A stretch of 39,206 nucleotides of DNA from a virus, in the IMG/VR virus record IMGVR_UViG_3300027784_000010, positions 1-39,206 of that record, one strand, 5' to 3'. The position numbers and the translations under genes are program-made. The notes beneath the pieces are model-generated. The model ran no database searches, was not told the origin of the DNA, and worked only from the letters and a program-made list of their open reading frames with translations. Of the stretch, positions 15,135 through 22,428 are shown piece by piece. The stretch's first letter is position 1, and every line of letters begins with the position of its first letter.

Positions 15135-15821
15135 CTATTTTTTATTTAATGTATGGAATTCCTCCATTGTCATTTCACGAATTTCTCCGGTTTTTTTGTT
15201 TCTTATTTTTATTTTAGTATTTTTAGAAGCACATTTACCAATTTTCGTTTCGCCTACTAAAACGTACAATGCTTTTGTACTCCATCCACCACCTAAAACT
15301 GTATCTAAATAAGGAAATCCTGTTGAAAAAGTATCTAAAGTAGGTTGCTTGTGTGATTCTGGATTAAAAAAATCTAAACCTTCGTCAAATTTAAAATCAA
15401 TATTTGCACCTTCAACTATGATATCTTTTGCTGTTTCTACTACATTTTTTACATTTTCGGTAGATATTTTTGTTGTTTTTAAATAAGTTAAAAGTCCCTC
15501 AACCGATGTATCTAATTTTTTAAATTCTATCCAAGCTTCTATTGATTCTTCAATCCAATCTGGATCATATTGATCACCATCATAATCATACAATGCATCA
15601 AAAAATTCATTAGTTATATTTGAAATATTTTTTAATTTAGTAAGCTCAATTAATTGCTGCTTTGTTGGGGTTTTATTATATTTATTAACAAAAGCCGCAC
15701 CAAGCTTAAATAAAATACCATAATTTGGAGTTTCAAAAAAGTTTGATTTTACAATATTAATATAATCTTTATTTTCCAGAATCGTATGAAATGCAATTTT
15801 TTCTAAATGTGTAGGTAACAT
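15135..15821 (-). CDS. N-terminal half of replicative helicase (gp41) fused to a 32-residue N-intein
   Basis: 228 residues. Residues 1-196 are the N-extein: a helical N-terminal domain, then GFPYLDTVLGGGWSTKALYV and the start of the P-loop, GETKIGK. Residues 197-228 (CASKNTKIKIRNKK... to the stop) are an N-intein consisting of little more than block A, starting with the expected Cys. The partner at 13631-14737 supplies the remaining intein and Ser+1, restoring GETKIGKS. Its start is 2 nt from the stop of the upstream small gene. The very short N-intein resembles the atypically split class (e.g. AceL-TerL, N-part about 25 residues) rather than gp41-1 (about 88). Confidence 0.92.
   Translation of the reverse strand: MLPTHLEKIAFHTILENKDYINIVKSNFFETPNYGILFKLGAAFVNKYNKTPTKQQLIELTKLKNISNITNEFFDALYDYDGDQYDPDWIEESIEAWIEFKKLDTSVEGLLTYLKTTKISTENVKNVVETAKDIIVEGANIDFKFDEGLDFFNPESHKQPTLDTFSTGFPYLDTVLGGGWSTKALYVLVGETKIGKCASKNTKIKIRNKKTGEIREMTMEEFHTLNKK
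15138..15233 (-). other. N-intein (32 residues) of the gp41 split intein
   Basis: Begins Cys-Ala-Ser at the P-loop Lys and contains only block A and a following turn (TKIKIRNKKTGEIREMTMEE). No block B is present here; it is on the C-part. The stop is followed within 40 nt by the eroded nuclease region. Confidence 0.87.
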
Positions 15822-15822
15822 A

Positions 15823-16152
15823 TTAATTATCTTTTAACCATGGGTGTGTTTTTAATTTAAATTTAACTGTTCTTATACCACCTTCTTCAACTTTTTTTAA
15901 ATAACCATCCTTTTCAAATTTTTCTAACATTTTCAAATGATCAATGTGTGTGTTGTCTTTTTTTCCTATTGTATAATACAATTTTCTGCGACAAAACACT
16001 ACACCAAAAGGCTCATGAAGCATTTCATTAATTTCAAGTTCATTAATAAGTTCAAACAAATAATCTTCAGTGGTTGGAAAATCTTCACATTCTTTATGAA
16101 TAAATAAAAAATGTTTAATTTTTAATTTAGATTTATCTATAGAAAGATTCAT
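15823..16152 (-). CDS. Unknown 109-residue protein, possible winged-helix
   Basis: Not recognised by family. It has a helix-rich first half (TTEDYLFELINELEINEML) and a second half, HIDHLKMLEKFEKDGYLKKV followed by the beta strands GGIRTVKFKLK. That pattern would suit a winged-helix DNA-binding fold, but this is inference. It lies between the uvsX and gp41 fragments, in tight series with both (about 1-5 nt gaps), so it is expressed with the replication genes. Confidence 0.5.
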   Translation of the reverse strand: MNLSIDKSKLKIKHFLFIHKECEDFPTTEDYLFELINELEINEMLHEPFGVVFCRRKLYYTIGKKDNTHIDHLKMLEKFEKDGYLKKVEEGGIRTVKFKLKTHPWLKDN

Positions 16153-16157
16153 AAAAA

Positions 16158-16340
16158 TTATTTAGTTTCTGAAATTTCTTTTTTCATTTCATTTTTAGCA
16201 ATTTCAATTTCTTCTTTACTTTCTTTTTTCCATAACATATATTTTTCTTTAGTCATTATCTCCGGTAAATAAAATGAAAATTGACCATCTTCAGAATATG
16301 TTATTTTAATATAGTTTACTGTTCTTGATGTTGTTTTCAT
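16158..16340 (-). CDS. Small unknown protein (60 residues)
   Basis: Begins MKTTSRTVNYIKITYSEDGQ and ends in a charged helix (ESKEEIEIAKNEMKKEISE). A beta hairpin followed by a helix is likely. No motif is recognised. Tight spacing to its neighbours and a clean ATG support it as a real gene of the replication cluster. Confidence 0.45.
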   Translation of the reverse strand: MKTTSRTVNYIKITYSEDGQFSFYLPEIMTKEKYMLWKKESKEEIEIAKNEMKKEISETK

Positions 16341-16375
16341 ATTTTATAAATTAATTTTTTAAATTATTTGTTTAT

Positions 16376-17113
16376 TTATTGATCTTCATCTTCTTTTTTA
16401 TCTTCAAAAATTTCACTTGCAAATTCTTCAACATCATATATGTCGTCAACATCAGGTAATTGAAATGTTGGTTTGATAACTTTTTCATCAAGTTCTTGTA
16501 TTACTTCATCTGTAATAATTTCTGGTGTAAATAATCTACCAGGCTCAACTGTTTTACATAAATGTCTTACAACAAATTTTCTGGCTGTAGATTTTGGCCA
16601 AAAACATTTCTGTACACCTTCATATTCAAATAACCAATTATTCTTTTTTGCTTCTTCAAGTTCCTCTGGTTTTAATTTTGAGATTGCCTTTTCCTCAAGA
16701 ATATGACCTCTCTCAATTCCACAAGTATTCCAGTTTATAAATTCTTCTAAACCTACATAAGGATTCATTCCTTTGTAAAATGATATATGAAATCTTATTT
16801 GAATTGGTCGTGCAAATCTATTTTTCTTTGGTTTTGATCTTACAACAATACCAGATTGTTTCATATCAACATCACGCTCACCTTTCGGTTTTTCTTCCTT
16901 TAATTGAGATTTATACAAAAATGTTATAACTGATGCATTATATAAAGGACCACCACCACCTGACATAACATCATCAGGTATGAAGCCCCCAATAGAATTA
17001 TGAGAAAGAATCCCATTTCTCAATATATAATGATGTGCATCTTTAACCTCAATATCATGAACTTCAATATTGTCATTTTTGTATGTTTTTCTTATAATTT
17101 TTAATTTCTTCAT
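16376..17113 (-). CDS. C-intein fused to the C-terminal half of UvsX recombinase
   Basis: 245 residues. Residues 1-39 are a canonical C-intein: IEVHDIEVKDAHHYI...NGILSHN with Asn39, then +1 Ser40. Residues 40-245 are the UvsX C-extein: SIGGFIPDDVMSGGGGPLYN covers the L2 DNA-binding loop, followed by SVITFLYKSQ and a C-terminal domain ending in an acidic tail (FEDKKEDED), like the T4 UvsX tail that binds partners. With the 212-residue N-extein the product is about 418 residues against 391 in T4. It starts inside the remnant nuclease frame (41-nt overlap). Splicing is needed to join the ATPase core to L2. Confidence 0.93.
   Translation of the reverse strand: MKKLKIIRKTYKNDNIEVHDIEVKDAHHYILRNGILSHNSIGGFIPDDVMSGGGGPLYNASVITFLYKSQLKEEKPKGERDVDMKQSGIVVRSKPKKNRFARPIQIRFHISFYKGMNPYVGLEEFINWNTCGIERGHILEEKAISKLKPEELEEAKKNNWLFEYEGVQKCFWPKSTARKFVVRHLCKTVEPGRLFTPEIITDEVIQELDEKVIKPTFQLPDVDDIYDVEEFASEIFEDKKEDEDQ
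16997..17113 (-). other. C-intein of the uvsX split intein
   Basis: 39 residues with blocks F and G (VHDIEV, HHYI, GILSHN) and the penultimate His-Asn pair, immediately before Ser+1 of the L2 segment. This is the standard split position, unlike the gp41 intein. Confidence 0.92.
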
Positions 17114-17270
17114 ATGTTATTTTTTTAAATGTTTTTCCGTTTGGTGAATAATACAAAATAAAATTATAACCTGCATTTATTACTGATTTTGCTTTATCCA
17201 ATATTACACCAATTTCTTTTTCTAAAAAATATTTTGATTTTACTTCAATTATAATACAAAAATCTATAAA
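17073..17270 (-). pseudogene. C-terminal remnant of an EDxHD/PD-(D/E)xK homing endonuclease
   Basis: An open frame of 65 codons without a start, beginning right after TAA at 17271. It reads FIDFCIIIEVKSKYFLEKEI, then a helix and INAGYNFILYYSPNGKTFKK. The D...IEVKS core and the following 'K-A ... G-NF' spacing match the C-terminus of the intact EDxHD endonuclease at 21323-22357 (PDIYL...IIEVKS...KKQACLDNNLNFEL). Its N-terminal part is missing. The TnpB-family gene ends 16 nt upstream, so TnpB appears to have replaced or interrupted this endonuclease. The remnant overlaps the C-intein start in another frame. Confidence 0.7.
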
Positions 17271-17285
17271 TTAAATAATAACTAA

Positions 17286-18530
17286 TTATAAAATTTGTAA
17301 ATTTTTGTTCATTTGATTGATATGACACCAATCAAATCTTTCTGAAACAACAAGAGTTTCAAATGGCGGATTATAATCGCCCATAAATTGTTTATAAATG
17401 TTTATTGCACCATTTATATCTCGATTTAAATCATTTCCACAATCACATACATATTGCCTATGACTTAAATTTAGATCACTTTTAACAGATCCACATTTAG
17501 AGCATGTTTTTGAAGTCCATGCTTCATTAACTTTTATAACTTGATTACCCATTAACTTACATTTATATTCTAATAGGTGTATAAAAGTTTGTAAATTCCA
17601 ATTATTTTGCATTTGTCTATTTAAAGAACGAAAATTAGATTTTATATTTTTCTTAAGGTTTGTTAATTCACCTATAAGTATTGTTTTGTTTTGATTAGAT
17701 AAATCTTTAGTTACCTTTTGAAGCGTTAAGTTTGTTTGTGTTTTCTTTTTAGAACAAACACTCTTTAATTTTTTGTTTATCTGTTTTAATTTTCTGCTCT
17801 TTTTCTTTTTTGTATCTCTTAAGGATTTTAATTCATCAATTCTTTTATCTAAAAATTTTTGATTCTTATTTAAATATTTTGAACTATAAACTATACCCCT
17901 GTTTTTTTCAACATCATAAAGTGCAAGTAAATTTTTCTTACCCAAATCAATACTTAAAATTTTATTTGGGTTAACGGGTTTTAATCCACTTTCTTTCTTT
18001 TCATATGATATAGATGCAAAATAGTCATTATCGTTCTTAAATATCTTAAGTTGTTTAATATCAGATTCTTTTGTTTTATTCCTTAAGCAAATTAGATCTT
18101 TAATAGGTTCAATATAATCAAGATGAATTTCAATTTTTCTATAATTTGAATATGATATTTTTAAAATATTTTCTTTGATAATAAAATCCTGTGTAAAAGA
18201 CAATGTAAAGAAATAATCCTTCCCCCTAAATTTGGGTGGTTTTGAGTTTAAATCTTTATTTTGTTTAATCAGTTTAAAAAATGAAGAATAATTATTATGT
18301 AAAGAACGTAATATTTCTTTCTTTATATCAAATGTTAGGTGCTCTGATTTATAATTTTTTAATTCACTTTGTTGTTTATAGTAAGAAATGAATGTTTTAT
18401 CTTTTTCATACTGCTCATTCAAATTACTTAAAAAATGATTATATAACATTCTACCATCATTAGACATATTGTCAATGATAGATTGTTGTTCCTCAGTAAG
18501 ATTAAGTTTTATTTTAAAAGTTAATAACAT
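17286..18530 (-). CDS. tnpB: TnpB-family RNA-guided nuclease between the uvsX split-intein halves
   Basis: 414 residues, the usual TnpB length. The N-terminal half is the WED/REC-type region. The RuvC core is complete: SIDLGKKN with Asp195, LIGELTNL with Glu288, and NRDINGAINI with Asp371. A zinc finger CSKCG...CDCG (Cys343, 346, 362, 364) lies between the last two. No tnpA is present. Left of it, 46 nt separate it from the uvsX N-part stop; right of it, 15 nt lead to the endonuclease remnant. The gene has phage-like AT-rich codons and a GAATATATATAA promoter motif, suggesting long residence. A guide (omega) RNA would be expected to overlap the 3' end of the gene, but I cannot define it by eye. 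Confidence 0.92.
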   Translation of the reverse strand: MLLTFKIKLNLTEEQQSIIDNMSNDGRMLYNHFLSNLNEQYEKDKTFISYYKQQSELKNYKSEHLTFDIKKEILRSLHNNYSSFFKLIKQNKDLNSKPPKFRGKDYFFTLSFTQDFIIKENILKISYSNYRKIEIHLDYIEPIKDLICLRNKTKESDIKQLKIFKNDNDYFASISYEKKESGLKPVNPNKILSIDLGKKNLLALYDVEKNRGIVYSSKYLNKNQKFLDKRIDELKSLRDTKKKKSRKLKQINKKLKSVCSKKKTQTNLTLQKVTKDLSNQNKTILIGELTNLKKNIKSNFRSLNRQMQNNWNLQTFIHLLEYKCKLMGNQVIKVNEAWTSKTCSKCGSVKSDLNLSHRQYVCDCGNDLNRDINGAINIYKQFMGDYNPPFETLVVSERFDWCHINQMNKNLQIL

Positions 18531-18545
18531 TAAATTTCTTTTTTA

Positions 18546-18558
18546 TTATATATATTCA
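18546..18558 (-). promoter_or_regulatory. Late-type promoter motif upstream of tnpB
   Basis: The minus strand reads TGAATATATATAA, 15 nt before the tnpB ATG and inside the 46-nt gap after the uvsX N-part. It matches the motif at 1489 and 10325 over TGAATATATA. Confidence 0.42.
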
Positions 18559-18576
18559 TACATACGCAGGATATTT

Positions 18577-19488
18577 TTAAATTAATAAAATTTCTGCACC
18601 CTCGGGAATCTCGTCAGCTCTCACCCAAACAATACTACCATTTTGTTCAATTGCCAGTTTATGATCATGTGTACATTTTAATATATACCCATCATCAAAT
18701 TCAAACTCTATATAGTTATCAATATCATATTTAAACTTATTTGTTACTTCTTTATCACCATCCAAAGTCAATACACTATCTGATATATCAATATCTTTTA
18801 TTTTTTTATAATTTCCATCTGACATTAATATTTCGTTATCACCATGAATACATGCATATGTGTGTGCTGTCATTATAAAAGGGATTTTTGCTTCGGCCAA
18901 ATCCATTGTAATTATTCTGAATAATGATCTAAGTTCTTGTTGTTTTGTCATATCCTTTTTCTCGGATTTTGCAAGTGCATCTCCACGTTCTTTAGTTGTT
19001 GCTAAATTACCTAATGAATCTAAAACAATCATAATTTTTGGTATCTTTTTTCCACTTTCTTTAGCATCTTTAATTTCTTTTAATAAATTAGCAATAAAAT
19101 ATTTAAATTCAAGTGGTGTATTTATAGGTTGATATCTTACTTTATCAGGATCCATACCAAATTTTTTAAATTGAATTTCATCAACTGCTGCTTCTGAATC
19201 ACAATAAATTATATAATAACCTTTCTTTTGTGCTTGTCTACAACAATTTAAAGCCAAGAATGTTTTACCAGTTCCTGTAGAACCCGCAAATGCAACAGTT
19301 CTACTGTTAGGAATACCACCATAAAGAGAACCGCTTATTTGTGCATTGAATAATAAATTGCCCGTATCTATAAAATCATCAACCTTTGAAAATGCATTTT
19401 TAGAACTTATAGAACCTCGTGAATCTAATTTTGATAAAGAATTATCTAAATCTATAAATGTTAATTCTTTTGAATCTTTTTTTGCCAT
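18577..19488 (-). CDS. N-terminal half of UvsX recombinase fused to an N-intein
   Basis: 303 residues. Residues 1-212 form the RecA/UvsX ATPase core: Walker A GSTGTGKT (69-76), YYIIYCDSEAAVDE, Walker B IMIVLDSLGNL, and IPFIMTAHTYA just before L2. Residues 213-303 (CIHGDNEILMSDG to the stop) are a 91-residue N-intein with block A and block B (KCTHDHKLAI). Joined to the C-part at 16376-17113, the sequence reads HTYA/SIGGF. UvsX catalyses strand exchange for recombination-dependent replication. The gene begins 31 nt after the polymerase C-half. Confidence 0.95.
   Translation of the reverse strand: MAKKDSKELTFIDLDNSLSKLDSRGSISSKNAFSKVDDFIDTGNLLFNAQISGSLYGGIPNSRTVAFAGSTGTGKTFLALNCCRQAQKKGYYIIYCDSEAAVDEIQFKKFGMDPDKVRYQPINTPLEFKYFIANLLKEIKDAKESGKKIPKIMIVLDSLGNLATTKERGDALAKSEKKDMTKQQELRSLFRIITMDLAEAKIPFIMTAHTYACIHGDNEILMSDGNYKKIKDIDISDSVLTLDGDKEVTNKFKYDIDNYIEFEFDDGYILKCTHDHKLAIEQNGSIVWVRADEIPEGAEILLI
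18580..18852 (-). other. N-intein of the uvsX split intein
   Basis: 91 residues starting with Cys, with block A (CIHGDNEILMSDG) and block B (CTHDHKL), ending at the stop codon. Its length is typical of canonical phage split inteins such as gp41-1. Confidence 0.92.
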
Positions 19489-19519
19489 ATTTTTATTTTA
19501 TTTTAATTTTGTTATTTTT

Positions 19520-21211
19520 CTAAAATAATGATTTACTTATAATTAAATTACTTGAAAGTGTTTGAAATCCTAGTGCATCTATAAATCTATTTAAAGGTTC
19601 AATAAATGCTTTTTCGAATTGCTTTTCATAATCAACAGAAGGTGCACATTCATATGGAAAGTTACCAGGTAAATAAGAGAAGACATTACATTCACCCATA
19701 TCTGATAATGCATGGTAGTATTTAATTTTATCACCAGTTTTAATTAAAGAATATTTTTTTCGTAATTTTTTATCATTATTGATTATAAAATTATGATTAC
19801 CTGCACCTCTTACATGCATTGGACAATGTGGTAATATTTCAAGTTTTTCTTTATCGTTTGCAATTCCTTTTTCATAATCACCAATACTTGAACCAAAAGA
19901 AATATCTGATATTTCTGAAGTTAAAAATTCTTGTTTTAATTTTTTCAATTCATTAACAAAATCTCTCAAATTTAAATCTTTTTTATACTTAAATATTATT
20001 TTTAATATATCAACTAAATATTTTCTTGAGAATAATGGTGTTGATGATTGAACAATTTCTACACCACTTGCTTTAATTTTTTCTTGTGGTTTAAATTCAA
20101 TATCAGGTAATTGCCATGCCATATCCTGAACATATTTCTTTTTTGCTAGTAATATTGCACTTCTTGCAATACTCTCAAGCTCAAAGTCTTGTATGTTCTT
20201 AGTATTCCATTTTTTTGCATATTGTTCAAATGCATTATTTAAAAATTCTTTTAATCTAAATTTATTTATATCATATATTAATTTATTTGAATTACCATCA
20301 TAATTACAACCATTAACAACTTCTTCAAATGAACAATACACGGAATTATGAACAAGTATATCATTACCAATAAATGTATGTGTTTCATCATCCATTTCTA
20401 TATCATATACATATTCATTATCAAAATTACCAACGGGTTCACATGTTTCTATTTCATCGAATTTATATTCTATTTGTAATTTTTCAATGTCTATTATTTT
20501 TGTGATAATAAGTACTTTATCACTTTGTTTTGTTTTATATGGTTTAATTTTAATTTTTTTACCATTTCTAAAAACAATTAATGAATGATCATTTGTTACA
20601 AAAATTTCCTTTCCTGTTTTTGTTTTTAATTGCCATTTTTCTTTACTTACTTTATGACGTATTAATTTTTTTACCTTTGAGAAAACAATTTTATTATTTT
20701 TTGAATAGTTTAAGACATTTATATCTTTTGGTATTATTACTTCATGCCCAAACGGTGAAATTTCAACATTGCTTATATTTTTTACTTCATTTTCATATAA
20801 TTTTTCTATTGAAATTGAACCTTTGTCTGTTCTTAATATTGAATCTTTATCTATTGTGTCAGTATCACCATAAACCGAGACATCAAGTTCAACTTTCTCA
20901 ACATGTGTAAGCCCAAGTTTTTCATGTAACTTTTTATCCTTGTGCCAAATTTCTTTAAAATACTTATTTAAAACTAAAGCTGAAAATTTGATAATATCTT
21001 GTCCTTGTAACGTAATAGCTTCTGCTAAATCAGGATTATAACAAACAAAGTACACAGATGCACAAGCCCCATAAATAGAGTTCAGAAATATTTTTATACC
21101 CATCTGCTCATTATTATAAGCATTTGCTAGATGTTGTAATCTTTTTATTTCTTTATCTATTTCTTCTATAGTGGGTTCTTCGGTAAGTTTCGCGTATTTA
21201 AATTCCTTCAT
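19520..21211 (-). CDS. C-terminal half of family B DNA polymerase (gp43-like) with a mini-intein
   Basis: From the ATG at 21211 (an in-frame GTG at 21250 would add 13 residues). Numbered from the GTG: motif B is KIFLNSIYGA (about 53-62). Motif C, YGDTD/S, is split by a 171-residue intein at 132-302. SVYCSF follows, then palm and thumb with IKASGVEIVQSSTP and HVRGAGNHNF, typical of T4-like polymerases. Exonuclease and motif A are absent; they are encoded 14 kb away at 35008-36414. Together, without the intein, the two parts give about 860 residues against 898 in T4. The split falls in the fingers, with no obvious loss of sequence. A plus-strand homing endonuclease gene lies immediately upstream. 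Confidence 0.93.
   Translation of the reverse strand: MKEFKYAKLTEEPTIEEIDKEIKRLQHLANAYNNEQMGIKIFLNSIYGACASVYFVCYNPDLAEAITLQGQDIIKFSALVLNKYFKEIWHKDKKLHEKLGLTHVEKVELDVSVYGDTDTIDKDSILRTDKGSISIEKLYENEVKNISNVEISPFGHEVIIPKDINVLNYSKNNKIVFSKVKKLIRHKVSKEKWQLKTKTGKEIFVTNDHSLIVFRNGKKIKIKPYKTKQSDKVLIITKIIDIEKLQIEYKFDEIETCEPVGNFDNEYVYDIEMDDETHTFIGNDILVHNSVYCSFEEVVNGCNYDGNSNKLIYDINKFRLKEFLNNAFEQYAKKWNTKNIQDFELESIARSAILLAKKKYVQDMAWQLPDIEFKPQEKIKASGVEIVQSSTPLFSRKYLVDILKIIFKYKKDLNLRDFVNELKKLKQEFLTSEISDISFGSSIGDYEKGIANDKEKLEILPHCPMHVRGAGNHNFIINNDKKLRKKYSLIKTGDKIKYYHALSDMGECNVFSYLPGNFPYECAPSVDYEKQFEKAFIEPLNRFIDALGFQTLSSNLIISKSLF
20345..20857 (-). other. Mini-intein in polymerase motif C, with Thr as first residue
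   Basis: 171 residues between YGDTD and SVY. Block A-like IDKDSILRTDKG, block B FVTNDHSL, and blocks F/G VYDIEMDDETHTF...DILVHN before Ser+1. No LAGLIDADG domain. The residue after YGDTD is Thr (ACA), where a Cys or Ser nucleophile is normal. Confidence 0.85.
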
Positions 21212-21322
21212 ATTATATTTTCTACAGTTGAATTTATTATTATTATTCACTAGTATAAATTAGTTTCATATTTGACAAAAATCTTGATTGTGATTTTGAT
21301 ATATATTAAAAATACTATTTAT

Positions 21323-22357
21323 ATGAAATTAAAAAATTACATAAATCGTCACATTAATAAATTTGGTTCTTTAAAAGGTTTCAAATCAAAAAAGAATAAA
21401 AAATATCTTGATGAATTAAATTTTCTATATCCTAATAAATCAATATCAGAACAAATTTATTTATTTTTAAACAGTATGTTAGAATCACCATTATGTTGTG
21501 ATTGTAATATTAATCATGTTAGACTTATAACTTTTAATCAAGGTTATCATAAACGTTGTCAATCATGTGGTTTAAAATATTCATCTAAAATTAACAAAAG
21601 GAACAAAACGAAACAATTTTTAGAAATTAAACTTATATGCAAAAATTGTAATAAAGAATTTATTCGTAAAACAAAAAATGAAAAAGAATTATCAAAACCT
21701 AAAGTTAAATTTTGCTCAAAATCTTGTGCCACAAAATATAATCAATTAAATATGCCACCCAAGATTCGAAAATTAAAAATTGAAAAAACAAAGAAAACTT
21801 GTTTGGAAAAATATGGTGATGAATATGTAATAAATTCTGAATATTCAAGACAAAAAACAAAAGACAAGACTGGTTTTAAATATGCATTTGAAAATAAAAT
21901 AGTTCAAGATAATATTCAAAATTATTTTAAAAACACGTATAACATAAATAGTCCCATTCTTGTACCAGGTGCAATAGATAAAATGAAAACCACAAAACTT
22001 AAAAAATATGGAGATTTTCTTCCACAATACAGATATAAAGAATTTAAGTTTCCTTCAGGTAGAATTGCTAAAGTACAAGGATATGAAGATCGTGTTATAA
22101 ATATGTTATTAAAGAAATATAAAGAAAATGATATTGTTGTTGGTCGCAAAGAGATTGAAAAACATACAGGTAAGATATTTTATAATGGTAAAGATAATAG
22201 AGAACATATTTACTATCCAGATATTTATCTCATTTCAAAGAACAGAATAATAGAAGTCAAATCTACATATACATATAACATACACAAAGAAAATGTTTTT
22301 CTTAAAAAACAGGCATGTTTAGATAACAATTTAAATTTTGAGTTAATTATTTTGTAA
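21323..22357 (+). CDS. EDxHD (Vsr-like) homing endonuclease
   Basis: The only plus-strand gene. The start is taken at MKLKNYINRHINKFG; an upstream ATG at 21272 would add 17 unlikely residues. Two Cys pairs (CCDCN...CQSCG; CKNCNKEF...FCSKSCA) form zinc-finger-like modules. TKKTCLEKYGDEYVIN and KMKTTKLKKYGDF follow as DNA-binding repeats. The nuclease domain is C-terminal: QGYEDRVINMLL, then YYPDIYLISKNRIIEVKS, the E-D...PD...EVK signature of the family that includes I-Bth0305I. It is divergent from the polymerase C-half and convergent with the clamp, and shares a bidirectional terminator at 22378-22404. It probably homes into the polymerase break. Confidence 0.88.
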   Translation: MKLKNYINRHINKFGSLKGFKSKKNKKYLDELNFLYPNKSISEQIYLFLNSMLESPLCCDCNINHVRLITFNQGYHKRCQSCGLKYSSKINKRNKTKQFLEIKLICKNCNKEFIRKTKNEKELSKPKVKFCSKSCATKYNQLNMPPKIRKLKIEKTKKTCLEKYGDEYVINSEYSRQKTKDKTGFKYAFENKIVQDNIQNYFKNTYNINSPILVPGAIDKMKTTKLKKYGDFLPQYRYKEFKFPSGRIAKVQGYEDRVINMLLKKYKENDIVVGRKEIEKHTGKIFYNGKDNREHIYYPDIYLISKNRIIEVKSTYTYNIHKENVFLKKQACLDNNLNFELIIL

Positions 22358-22371
22358 AATTTATGATAAAT

Positions 22372-22409
22372 AAAAAAGCCTGTTAATTTTAAAAACCAAC
22401 AGGCATTTT
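22372..22409. terminator. Bidirectional terminator between the endonuclease and the clamp
   Basis: GCCTGTT (22378-22384) pairs with AACAGGC (22398-22404) around a 13-nt loop, flanked by AAAAAA on the left and ATTTT on the right. It can therefore stop both the plus-strand endonuclease and the minus-strand clamp transcripts. Confidence 0.8.
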
Positions 22410-22428
22410 CAATTTTATAAATTGTTAA

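Noticed and set aside
17286-18530. A Cas12-type CRISPR effector
   Set aside because: The length, RuvC/zinc-finger layout and lack of any CRISPR array fit TnpB. No direct repeats with spacers are present anywhere in the window.
17114-18576. A complete IS200/IS605 transposon
   Set aside because: No tnpA and no visible terminal hairpins. The gap to the neighbouring genes is 46 nt on one side and 15 nt on the other, so only a solo tnpB can be supported.
21272-21322. An E. coli-like promoter (TTGACA at 21272) and an upstream start for the plus-strand endonuclease
   Set aside because: No acceptable -10 box lies 16-18 nt downstream. The residues added by the upstream ATG are hydrophobic filler, and the family-like N-terminus starts at 21323.
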